Part shown: one piece after another, positions 1 to 6,926 of the stretch
Position numbering within the stretch: the stretch's first letter is position 1
Layout: each line of letters starts with the position of its first letter
DNA from: an uncultured Prevotellaceae bacterium
GTDB taxonomy: Bacteria > Bacteroidota > Bacteroidia > Bacteroidales > Bacteroidaceae
Assembly: GCA_900313845.1 (NCBI GenBank)
Contig: OMTC01000076.1
Span: 1-10,809, forward strand
Direction: 5' to 3'
Length of the DNA: 10,809 nucleotides
Program-made: the position numbers and the translations under genes
The notes under the pieces: model-generated
Seen by the model: only the letters and a program-made list of their open reading frames with translations
Told to the model about the DNA's origin: nothing
The model's database searches: none

Positions 1-1362
1 CTCAGGATAGTTGGTGAGGAGGGTATCCACGATGTGGAAAACGAGGTCCTGCACCTTTGGATTGCTCATGTCGAGCACCAACTGAGTGCCACCACGTCCT
101 TGCACTGGCTCACGGTTGGTGGGTGCAATGATATATTCTGGGTGCTTCTCGTAGAGTTCGCTCTTCGAATTGGTCATTTCAGGCTCAATCCAAATACCAA
201 ATTTGATGTTGTGCTTCTTGGCTGTATCGATGAGTCCCTGGATGCCGTGAGGCAACTTGCGTGTATCAACTGTCCAGTCACCGAGCGAGTAGGAGTCGTT
301 GTCGCGATGGTATTTCATGCCAAACCATCCATCGTCCATCACAAAGAGTTCTCCACCCATGCTGCTGATGTCGTTCATCATCTGGTCCATGCCCTCCTCG
401 TTGATGTTGAAATAGACACCTTCCCAACTGTTCAGCAGGATTGGACGCAGTTCGGTGCCATGAGCAATCTTGTGGGAGCGAGCCCAACTGTGGAAATGAC
501 GACTTGCACCGCTAAGTCCTTCGTTGCTGTAAGTGAGTGCCAAAGCAGGCGTCACAAAGCGTTCACCGCTCTTCAGATTATATTGCGAGTTATCCTCGTT
601 GATACCAGCAAAGAAATGATGATAATTGCTGTCGTCGGTGTCGATTCTCAACTTGTAGTTACCGCTATAGCAAAGAGCTGCACCAATCACGCGTCCTGTG
701 TTCTCCTGAGGCTTGCCATCGAGCGAGAACATCACTTCTGCATGGTCAGTATGTGAATTTCTCACTCCGTCCTTGTTCTTGATTTCCATCATGCCGTGAC
801 GCAGTGGTTCTTCTTCCACTCTTCCCTCGTTAGCCCACGAACCGTAAAGATGGGAAATCCAAACCTGTCCGTAACGGATAGGTAGATAGGCAGAAGCAAA
901 CTGGTTCAGTTTCACGATACCCTTTTCCTTGTGCTCATATTCAGCCCATGTTTCGATGATTTCCTTGCCAGGATAGGTCTTGTAACACACATCTATATAG
1001 AAAGGATAATGAATGTCCTTCATTTTGATACGAGTCACATCGCCATTCTTTTCCACGCTCTGCACCTTCATCTGAAGTGTCATGTTGCCATCGCTATGTG
1101 TCACGCTCAGCGCCGTTTCGCTCTGGCATTGCATTCCATACACGGGATATGCTTGTTTCCAAGCCTGTCCTGCATCAAACAACAAGTCGGCATCGTGGCT
1201 ATTGATTTTCTCGCCGTAGTAAGCAAAGTTCAAGTTGCCACCCACTGCTGCATCAAGCACCAATGATGTCTTTTCTGTACTGATAATCACTCTTTCAGCC
1301 TGTGCGTTTTGAGTAAATAAACAAGCGGAAAGTAAAATACCACAAATGATTCCTTTATTCAT
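1..1362 (-). CDS. GH36 alpha-galactosidase, secreted (C-terminal part beyond window)
   Basis: Hydrolyses terminal alpha-1,6-galactosyl residues from galactomannan or raffinose-type sugars. Starting at the ATG at 1362, 454 codons read without a stop to the left edge. Residues 1-22 form a signal peptide ending in AQA. Residues 23 to about 300 match the N-terminal beta-sandwich of GH36. The start of the catalytic barrel shows NSWEGVYF (311-318), MDDGWF (342-347), GIWIEPEM (389-396) and LVLDMSNP (428-435), all hallmark GH36 motifs. The nucleophile (KWD motif) and the acid/base normally lie downstream of LVLDMSNP, so they are outside the window. Family members are about 700-730 residues, so roughly 60 percent is visible. 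The gene follows the mannanase after 91 bp with no clear promoter between them, suggesting co-transcription for galactomannan breakdown. The family call is firm; the exact substrate is inferred from the neighbour. Confidence 0.93.
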   Translation of the reverse strand, partial: MNKGIICGILLSACLFTQNAQAERVIISTEKTSLVLDAAVGGNLNFAYYGEKINSHDADLLFDAGQAWKQAYPVYGMQCQSETALSVTHSDGNMTLQMKVQSVEKNGDVTRIKMKDIHYPFYIDVCYKTYPGKEIIETWAEYEHKEKGIVKLNQFASAYLPIRYGQVWISHLYGSWANEGRVEEEPLRHGMMEIKNKDGVRNSHTDHAEVMFSLDGKPQENTGRVIGAALCYSGNYKLRIDTDDSNYHHFFAGINEDNSQYNLKSGERFVTPALALTYSNEGLSGASRHFHSWARSHKIAHGTELRPILLNSWEGVYFNINEEGMDQMMNDISSMGGELFVMDDGWFGMKYHRDNDSYSLGDWTVDTRKLPHGIQGLIDTAKKHNIKFGIWIEPEMTNSKSELYEKHPEYIIAPTNREPVQGRGGTQLVLDMSNPKVQDLVFHIVDTLLTNYPE

Positions 1363-1420
1363 AATATGATTAAGTATAGATTATTAGTTTTTAATAATGT
1401 AGAAAGAAGAATAGAAAATA

Positions 1421-1455
1421 CATTCTTCATTCTACATTCTTCATTCTTCATTTTC
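1421..1455. repeat. Heptamer tandem repeat between mannanase and alpha-galactosidase
   Basis: On the plus strand the units are CATTCTT, CATTCTA, CATTCTT, CATTCTT (1421-1448), then a decayed CATTTTC that reaches the mannanase stop codon. On the coding strand the unit is AAGAATG. The rest of the gap to 1362 is A/T-rich, with a weak 7-bp hairpin (1380-1398) and no clear promoter. The role is unknown. A 7-bp unit can change copy number by slippage, which would alter the spacing between the two genes. Confidence 0.8.
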
Positions 1456-2773
1456 ATTTCTCATTCGCTTTCTTAACCACCCACACGGTCTTGTCACTTA
1501 CAAACACCGAGTTCAATCCTTGTGCTTCCTGAGCGGGATCTCCCGTGTATGGGTCGTAAGGTTTCCAAATCTCATGCGTTGGTTTTGCCCATCCGCCCCA
1601 TGCCCAGAAGTTGCAACCTGCCACGAGTGGACGCGATGGGTCTTTCACCAAATCGAACACACATTTGTAGTAGCTGTCGCGAGCTGTGGTTTCCGACCCA
1701 ATGGCGTAGGCACCATGATCTCTTGGAAAACCAAATTCCTCAATCACGATAGGCTTTTGCAAACGCTTTGCCACCACCAATGCCTCGTCCAGATATGCTT
1801 TCGTACTGTCCTTCGCTGCCTCTGCACCTATCCAGCCGCCTTTGGCACCTGGTACATTTCCGTTGCCATCCTTCTCTGCCTTAATCCATCCCCAATTGAA
1901 TGGCCAGATATGAATACAAATATAGTCAACATTCTTGTCCGCATGCACTTTTTCAAACAGTGCCATGTCTTCCTCGCAGCCGTGTTTGCCTTCGCTACCC
2001 GTCGAAACCATGTGGTTCTTGTCCAGTTTCTTCATGAGTTTCGAAGTCTTTGCCAGCCACGCAGCAAATGCAGCACGCTGAGGAGCTTGGTCCACGCTAT
2101 AGTCTTTCGTGAAAGCACGAGGTTCGTTGCCTATCTGCCAACTCATGATGGTTGGGTCGTCCACATATTTCACGCCTGTATAGCGGTTGGTGCGCTTCAT
2201 GATGTTCTTCACGTGCTTGTAGAACAAATTCTGTGCCTTTTTATTGGTTGCAAAACCAGCCACATGCTTCATGAAAGCACTGTAACCTGCCTCGCTTGGA
2301 TGCGGACATTCGCCCTCGCCAGCCCATTCCAGATATTGACCATATCCACCGCTCCATTCCCAAGAGTTGTTGAGATACAGCACAGCCAGCATGTCGCGCT
2401 TTTTCAGTTCTGCCATGAAATAATCCAAGCCATCCAAAATCGTATCGTTATACACGCCTGGAGCAGTTTGCAATGTTGGATAAACCAAACTTGGCACGTA
2501 TCTATCCTCCGCTTGTAGTCCATCGCTTCCCACCAGCACACGCAAGTTATCCACACCGATGCTCTTCAAAAAGTCCAATTCTTTCGCAAGTCTTGCTCTA
2601 TCACCACCTTGACCTTTGGAGCCAAGGACTGCGCCATACCAAAAATTTGCTCCCACATAGTGGTAAGGTTTGCCATTACGGATGAATTGTCCGTTTTCTA
2701 CACGCACAAATTCTTGAGACATAGCAGTTTGCAAGCCCATTAACAACATCATAGTGAATAAGATTCGTCTCAT
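1454..2773 (-). CDS. GH5 endo-1,4-beta-mannanase, secreted (GH5_7-like)
   Basis: Cuts internal beta-1,4-mannosyl bonds of mannan, glucomannan or galactomannan outside the cytoplasm. The protein has 439 residues. Residues 1-19 are a signal peptide (hydrophobic core, AMS before Q20), and the rest is one (beta/alpha)8 domain. Residues 20-50 (FVRVENGQFIRNGKPYHYVG) are the usual mannanase N-terminus. The acid/base is Glu217 in SWQIGNEPRAF, the motif HIWPFNWGW follows at 288-296, and the nucleophile is in the Glu345-Glu346 pair of IVIEEFGFPRD. The WAWGG motif is at 390-394. Length is normal for a single-domain mannanase of this type, with no attached binding module. A TTG-N19-TATATTTG promoter lies about 100 bp upstream, and the downstream neighbour is a GH36 alpha-galactosidase, supporting galactomannan as substrate. 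GH5 mannanase is confident; subfamily 7 is a judgement from motifs. Confidence 0.93.
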   Translation of the reverse strand: MRRILFTMMLLMGLQTAMSQEFVRVENGQFIRNGKPYHYVGANFWYGAVLGSKGQGGDRARLAKELDFLKSIGVDNLRVLVGSDGLQAEDRYVPSLVYPTLQTAPGVYNDTILDGLDYFMAELKKRDMLAVLYLNNSWEWSGGYGQYLEWAGEGECPHPSEAGYSAFMKHVAGFATNKKAQNLFYKHVKNIMKRTNRYTGVKYVDDPTIMSWQIGNEPRAFTKDYSVDQAPQRAAFAAWLAKTSKLMKKLDKNHMVSTGSEGKHGCEEDMALFEKVHADKNVDYICIHIWPFNWGWIKAEKDGNGNVPGAKGGWIGAEAAKDSTKAYLDEALVVAKRLQKPIVIEEFGFPRDHGAYAIGSETTARDSYYKCVFDLVKDPSRPLVAGCNFWAWGGWAKPTHEIWKPYDPYTGDPAQEAQGLNSVFVSDKTVWVVKKANEK

Positions 2774-2868
2774 GATTAATCAGGGATATTTAGGATGATA
2801 AATAATTCTTTAGGTGCTCAATCAGTGATGAAATGGTATCAGTAACTTTCCATCACGCTTTCATTTTG

Positions 2869-2898
2869 CAAATATAGACTATTTTTCAATATCTACAA
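2869..2898 (-). promoter_or_regulatory. Bacteroidetes-type promoter for the mannanase
   Basis: On the minus strand TTG (2898-2896) is followed after exactly 19 bp by TATATTTG (2876-2869). This fits the Bacteroidetes primary sigma consensus, TTTG-type -33 and TAnnTTTG -7. The inferred start is near 2862, giving a leader of about 90 nt before the ATG at 2773. Confidence 0.75.
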
Positions 2899-2989
2899 TG
2901 ACTGAATTTTAACAATAATTGTTATTCTTCTCTTTTTCTCCTTTTTCGTGACAAAAATGGTGCTTTCGCCAGTCGTAGCTTTCATTTTC

Positions 2990-3308
2990 TGTGGATTTAC
3001 TGAACCTTTAGCTCGGTGCAAGCCAACCTTTAGCTCGGCGCAAGCCAACCGAATGTGGGGATTGTCAGAAGCAAATTTGTGGACTGACTGAACCGCTCCT
3101 TTGAATTTAACTAGTTGCCGAAGGTTCGCCATCGACTTGCCGAGCCTTCGGCGTTGCGATAACGAACCTTCGCTATAATTTCGTTGAACCCTCGACATTT
3201 CAGTAAAATCAAAGGAAACCACCACTTCATTCAAATGAATGGTTCCATTCATTCAAAGAAGAGGTTCAGTAAAATCAAGGGAATAATTTGGTACAATCAA
3301 GGGAGAGA
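2990..3308. repeat. Repeat-rich non-coding island (possible MITE-like element)
   Basis: This accounts for most of the 549-bp gene-free gap. The motif GATTTACTGAACC is on the plus strand at 2994-3006 and, in reverse orientation with one extra T, at 3263-3276, so the island is bounded by imperfect inverted copies. Further copies are TGTGGACTGACTGAACC at 3078-3094 (15 of 17 matches to 2990-3006) and TTCAGTAAAATCAAAGGAA at 3199-3217, which differs by one base from 3265-3283. Inside are tandem 22-mers (3003-3046), an imperfect hairpin at 3117-3152 (12 of 14 arm positions) and a perfect 9-bp hairpin at 3234-3253. No transposase is visible. A decayed mobile or structured repeat element is the best reading; identity unknown. 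Confidence 0.55.
3003..3046. repeat. Two tandem 22-bp repeats
   Basis: The unit AACCTTTAGCTCGGTGCAAG plus CC occurs at 3003-3024 and again directly at 3025-3046 with one T-to-C change. A third copy starts with AACC at 3047 and then diverges. There is no spacer between copies, so this is not a CRISPR array. The 22-bp unit is not a multiple of three, which also argues against a protein repeat. Confidence 0.85.
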
Positions 3309-3322
3309 CCCCATCCCTTCAT

Positions 3323-4213
3323 TTAATAATGAGAAGAATGTGAGAATTTTTCTTCAATAGGGGAAAGGCTTCGGTGCGTTGCAGCGTAACGAGCATGTTC
3401 CATGAAAATATCGATGACTTCGGGCAATTCGCCTAAAGATTGATGCGTTGCTGTTGCCTTGAAACCTGCTGGAAGAATTTGGCTTTTCATGGTTTCCGCC
3501 ACCTCGTTTTGAATGGCGATTGAGGGTGAGAAATGGAGCGTGATGATGTTCACTTTCTTCTCTTTGTTCGCTTGCATCCTTTCAATGGCATTCTGAAGGG
3601 TCGGATACCCGTTGAGTGTTGCCACATACCAATCGCCTTTGAGCATTTTGAGCATGGAAGGTGAGGAAATGGCGTATTGGATGAAGGTGTAAGGAGAGTT
3701 GAAAGCCTGTGTCATGTAGGATGACCCTTCGCCCAAGAGCAAATTGGCATTCTTGCCTCCATATTTCTGGCTGATTGCCTTGACAATCGTTTGGCAATCT
3801 TCCTCACTGCTCAGAAGGGGTTCACCGATGCGGATGTCCATGAATTCGCTGCGAATCTGTATGACTTCCTGACGAAGCACCGTCATTTCCACGTCATCGA
3901 CAATGAAAGAAGGCTGAATCAGCAAATGGGTGAAGCCATCCTTAGCGAGTTCAGTGAGTTGACGCGACAGGGACGTATTGGAAGTGACGACTGAAAAGAA
4001 AGCCTGTTGGGGGAATTCTTTTTGCAGTTGTTCATTGAACACGTCGATGGTGTGAGCACTCACGCTGGCATCGTCAGTACCGATATGAACTGCTACTACA
4101 GCTCCTTTTTCCCCTTCTTTGGGCTGAGAAAAAAGAGCTGCGTCGGAAATGTTTTGGGCATGCAAAGAGAGCATGCCCAAAAAAGAAAGTATGATAGTGA
4201 GACTTATCTTCAT
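3323..4213 (-). CDS. Secreted CbiK-like chelatase homologue lacking the metal-ligand histidines
   Basis: Resembles CbiK, the class II sirohydrochlorin cobalt/nickel chelatase. The 296 residues start with a signal peptide (1-19, cut after LHA near Q20), so it is exported. Family-like segments are VVAVHIGTDD (39-48), HLLIQPSFIVDDVE (96-109), GEPLLSSEEDC (130-140), LLLGEGSS (158-165), YVATLNGYPTL (196-206) and a C-terminus LGELPEVIDIFMEHARYA (260-277). From my knowledge of the family, the IQxLHII, GHGxxH and AGDHAxND motifs carry conserved or metal-binding histidines. Here they read IQPSFIV, GEGSSYM and SPSIAIQNE, so those histidines are gone. It is therefore probably not a normal chelatase; it may bind a tetrapyrrole or metal, or be degenerating. 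The start lies 19 bp after the M6 protease stop, implying one operon. Homology is fairly sure; activity is unknown. Confidence 0.8.
   Translation of the reverse strand: MKISLTIILSFLGMLSLHAQNISDAALFSQPKEGEKGAVVAVHIGTDDASVSAHTIDVFNEQLQKEFPQQAFFSVVTSNTSLSRQLTELAKDGFTHLLIQPSFIVDDVEMTVLRQEVIQIRSEFMDIRIGEPLLSSEEDCQTIVKAISQKYGGKNANLLLGEGSSYMTQAFNSPYTFIQYAISSPSMLKMLKGDWYVATLNGYPTLQNAIERMQANKEKKVNIITLHFSPSIAIQNEVAETMKSQILPAGFKATATHQSLGELPEVIDIFMEHARYAATHRSLSPIEEKFSHSSHY
4152..4182 (-). other. Perfect 12-bp inverted repeat in signal-peptide codons
   Basis: TTTTGGGCATGC and GCATGCCCAAAA flank a 7-base loop. On the mRNA this would form a hairpin beginning about 30 nt after the start codon of the CbiK-like gene, covering roughly codons 11-21, the end of the signal peptide and the cleavage region. 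No U-run follows the stem on the coding strand, so it is not an ordinary terminator. Confidence 0.8.
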
Positions 4214-4232
4214 TTTCAGAATCTAACTCTGA

Positions 4233-6872
4233 TTATTTAGCCGTTTTGAAAGCTCGATTCTTGGTTCGCAGAATGTAAGTGCCGCGAGGCAGAGTCTGGC
4301 TCCAATTGGCAATCGTGGTTTTGCGGATAAGCTGACCACTGGTTGAGAAAACATTCACAACAGTGCTTGGGTCGAGCTGGTCGAGGGTGATGCTTTCGAT
4401 GCCTGTAGGGTCGGAAGCCGTTACTCGGTTACTCCATGCTGATTCACGTTCTTTAGCTATGGCTTTTACGCGATAGGTGTAGCGTGAAGAAGTGAGGCCT
4501 TCGAATGTGTAGTGCGTGTCGGTGATGCCTTCGATGATGGTTTTCCCTGATTTCGTTTCAGCGAGATTTGGAGCCATCGATTTCACGCTGTTTGCATCTT
4601 CCAGCTCAGCAATTTCGCTTTCAGAAAGAGCTGCGTTATACACATGAAGGAATCGGAAGAATGCTCGTTTCGCCGTCGAGCTAGTGCTGATAGTAACCTT
4701 GAAGTCTTTCTCTACTTCAGCTTTCATGGCAACGTTGAAAACTTCTTCGTTGCTTATATGGTTTTCTTCCTTGATGACATTGCCGTTTACATCGGTAATG
4801 ACTACCTTGAAATCGAGAGAACTGAGACGGTTGTAAGGATGAGCTTGCAGATACACCGTGATTTCACCAGAACTTGGTGCTGTAATGGTTGGTGTGGTGA
4901 GAGAGCCTACAGTCGTGCTGGAACCCAGCTTGAGCATGTAGGTTTGGGTAACGTAGTCTTCACCTGTATATACTTTTGAGCCCGTCCATCCCTTACCGGC
5001 AGTGAGATAGTCGTCGAGCACTCCTTTTTCGGCAAAGTCATAGCCTGAGTTCGTGATGCTGCCACCAAACGCGACGAAGTTCTGTGAGAAAATCTTTTCT
5101 ACTTGATTATTGACATCCCTCAGTTCAATCGTATAACTATCCGCTCCTTCCACAGCCGACCAAGTGGCGGTGAAAGTACCCTTAGTGAATGAAATGTCGC
5201 TGATGTTGTCGTTAGCGATTGGTGCAGGGATAGGGATACCGCCATTGAAGGTGAACGAGATGGTGGAGTCCTTGGTGTTTTCAGTAATTTCAGTGATAGG
5301 CTTGTTCATGAAGTAAGTGCCATCACTGTTGCGGTTATAAAGCTTGGCAGCAGGAGTGGAAGTGTTGGTCAGATTTTTGTTCTTTTTGTAACCTGGCCAA
5401 GGGTCGCCCGCCAAATCAACCTCGGTATAGAACCCCTGCTTATTGTCGGCTGGAATGATTGTGCAGCGTTGACGAGATGTCACATTGTTGACTGTGTTCT
5501 CCCACCATGCTGTTTCGTCGTAGTCAACGTGCAGGATGAGCATGCCTTTGCCGTATGAATAGCTATCCCACGAGTTCTTCTGATGGTTCTCAAGCAAGTA
5601 GAACTCGTCGTGGTTGGCTTCGTTGTAGATGACGTATGCTTCAGGATAGTTCACGATATTGCGGAGTCCTTCCACTTCGCATCCAACATTAAGCTCTGTA
5701 GGTTCCAACCATCCCGACACCCAACGCTCGTATGAGGTGTAAGGAGCTGGAACACTGCCACTATATGAGCCATTGTAGCAGCCTGAGTCCATCACACTCC
5801 AAAAGCTCATTCCGAAATTGGCAGTTACATTTGAGGTGTCATAAAAGTCTGGAAGACCTAAACAATGGGTGAATTCGTGGCAAGCTGTACCGATACCGTC
5901 CATTCGAGTGCCGCTCGTACCTGAAAACTCACAACTACAAGCATAGGTGCTCAAACGGACATTGTCGAATCTCACATTATAATATCCACCTCCTTCGAGT
6001 ACATATTCGTGAGGCCAAATGGTGTTAGATGCAGCACCTTGTGCCTGACCATATCCTGCATAGATGACATACACCTGGTCCACTTCACCATCGCCATCCC
6101 AGTCGTAGTCGGCAAAGTTCACATCTTTATCTGCCAGTTTAATCGCTTCATACACCATCTGAGTAGGGTGTTCATCATCACCTGCTTGACCTACGTCCTT
6201 ACCATAGTATGCCATGTTTTTACTCACGGTGTAAGGTCCAACCACGTCGAAATCGATGTTGAGTTTGCCGTAGCTTTGGCTGGTGAAATACTCGCGAACG
6301 GAACCGATGTGACTATTCTTTCTATAACCTATCTTATTGAACTGATCGTCGAATTCTTCACGTGTACGAGTCATCTTCTTGTCAGCGAAATTGACAAGAA
6401 TAACCAAACCTTTCACTTCGCCTTGTGTGGCTCCAGCCTTGCGGACGCGATTCGGTCCAGTGGCTTTGGCGCGTCGAGATTCCAGACGCTTCAGTCGGTG
6501 TGCATTACGAGCAGAAAGACGCTTGTTCCAAGTGGTCTGAATATCAGCGATGATGCTCTTTTTGCTAAGGTTGATAAATGCCTTTTCACTGATGCTGCGC
6601 TCATCCGTTTCGTGTGCTAACATCTTGGTTGAAATGAGGTTGCCATTATCCATTGTGGCATAGTCAAAACTTCCGTCTTCATTCTCAACAACGGGTACAC
6701 CATCAATGGTTTGGTAGAAATGGAAGCTCTCGTCTCCACACAGTACAATCTGTAAACTCTTGCCATCGCTCTGTTTCACGGTTCGTTTCACTTTCAGTGC
6801 AGGTACAGCTGCCATGCTGAGGCAGACTAAAATAGTCGAAAGAAGAAACGCTAATCTTTTCAATTCTTGCAT
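4233..6872 (-). CDS. Secreted M6-family zinc metalloprotease with C-terminal sorting-like tail
   Basis: An extracellular protease of the immune inhibitor A / M6 type, 879 residues. Residues 1-22 are a signal peptide. Residues about 25-130 resemble the propeptide of this family (FYQTIDGVPVVENEDGSFDYA), followed by a basic linker. The catalytic domain (about 150-545) has the zinc site HEFTHCLGLPD (332-342; ligands His332, His336, probably Asp342, catalytic Glu333) and a Met-turn-like WSVMDSG around Met361. DWDGDGEVD (257-265) looks like a calcium-binding loop. Residues 550-592 and 786-820 look like two halves of a fibronectin type III domain, with a beta-rich domain of about 190 residues between them. 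The tail (about 824-879, VNVFSTSGQLIRK, LPRGTYIL) resembles a type IX secretion sorting domain. It lies 54 bp after the broken ATPase and 19 bp before the CbiK-like gene. The physiological substrate is unknown. Confidence 0.88.
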   Translation of the reverse strand: MQELKRLAFLLSTILVCLSMAAVPALKVKRTVKQSDGKSLQIVLCGDESFHFYQTIDGVPVVENEDGSFDYATMDNGNLISTKMLAHETDERSISEKAFINLSKKSIIADIQTTWNKRLSARNAHRLKRLESRRAKATGPNRVRKAGATQGEVKGLVILVNFADKKMTRTREEFDDQFNKIGYRKNSHIGSVREYFTSQSYGKLNIDFDVVGPYTVSKNMAYYGKDVGQAGDDEHPTQMVYEAIKLADKDVNFADYDWDGDGEVDQVYVIYAGYGQAQGAASNTIWPHEYVLEGGGYYNVRFDNVRLSTYACSCEFSGTSGTRMDGIGTACHEFTHCLGLPDFYDTSNVTANFGMSFWSVMDSGCYNGSYSGSVPAPYTSYERWVSGWLEPTELNVGCEVEGLRNIVNYPEAYVIYNEANHDEFYLLENHQKNSWDSYSYGKGMLILHVDYDETAWWENTVNNVTSRQRCTIIPADNKQGFYTEVDLAGDPWPGYKKNKNLTNTSTPAAKLYNRNSDGTYFMNKPITEITENTKDSTISFTFNGGIPIPAPIANDNISDISFTKGTFTATWSAVEGADSYTIELRDVNNQVEKIFSQNFVAFGGSITNSGYDFAEKGVLDDYLTAGKGWTGSKVYTGEDYVTQTYMLKLGSSTTVGSLTTPTITAPSSGEITVYLQAHPYNRLSSLDFKVVITDVNGNVIKEENHISNEEVFNVAMKAEVEKDFKVTISTSSTAKRAFFRFLHVYNAALSESEIAELEDANSVKSMAPNLAETKSGKTIIEGITDTHYTFEGLTSSRYTYRVKAIAKERESAWSNRVTASDPTGIESITLDQLDPSTVVNVFSTSGQLIRKTTIANWSQTLPRGTYILRTKNRAFKTAK

Positions 6873-6926
6873 AAAGGATGATTATGGAATATTTAAATTT
6901 TTGCTGTTCTAAGTTTTCTGAGAAAA

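Noticed and set aside
34..756. 240-codon plus-strand open frame
   Set aside because: It is antisense to the GH36 alpha-galactosidase, whose hallmark motifs establish the real frame.
1520..2518. 332-codon plus-strand open frame opposite the mannanase
   Set aside because: It is antisense to a gene with clear catalytic motifs, and its translation is Cys- and His-rich with no domain.
3003..3046. CRISPR-like repeats
   Set aside because: The copies are directly adjacent with no spacers, and no cas genes are present.
2893..3252. 119-codon open frame on the minus strand in the gene-free gap
   Set aside because: It runs through tandem and inverted repeats, overlaps the mannanase promoter, starts inside a hairpin and has no recognisable domain. 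It is most likely fortuitous, although a small repeat-derived protein cannot be excluded.
3299..3319. Terminator for the CbiK-like gene (AAGGGA/TCCCTT hairpin)
   Set aside because: Only 6 bp with a 9-base loop and no T-run after it on the minus strand.
4215..4231. Small TCAGA/TCTGA hairpin between the protease and the CbiK-like gene
   Set aside because: A 5-bp stem is too weak to call a feature.
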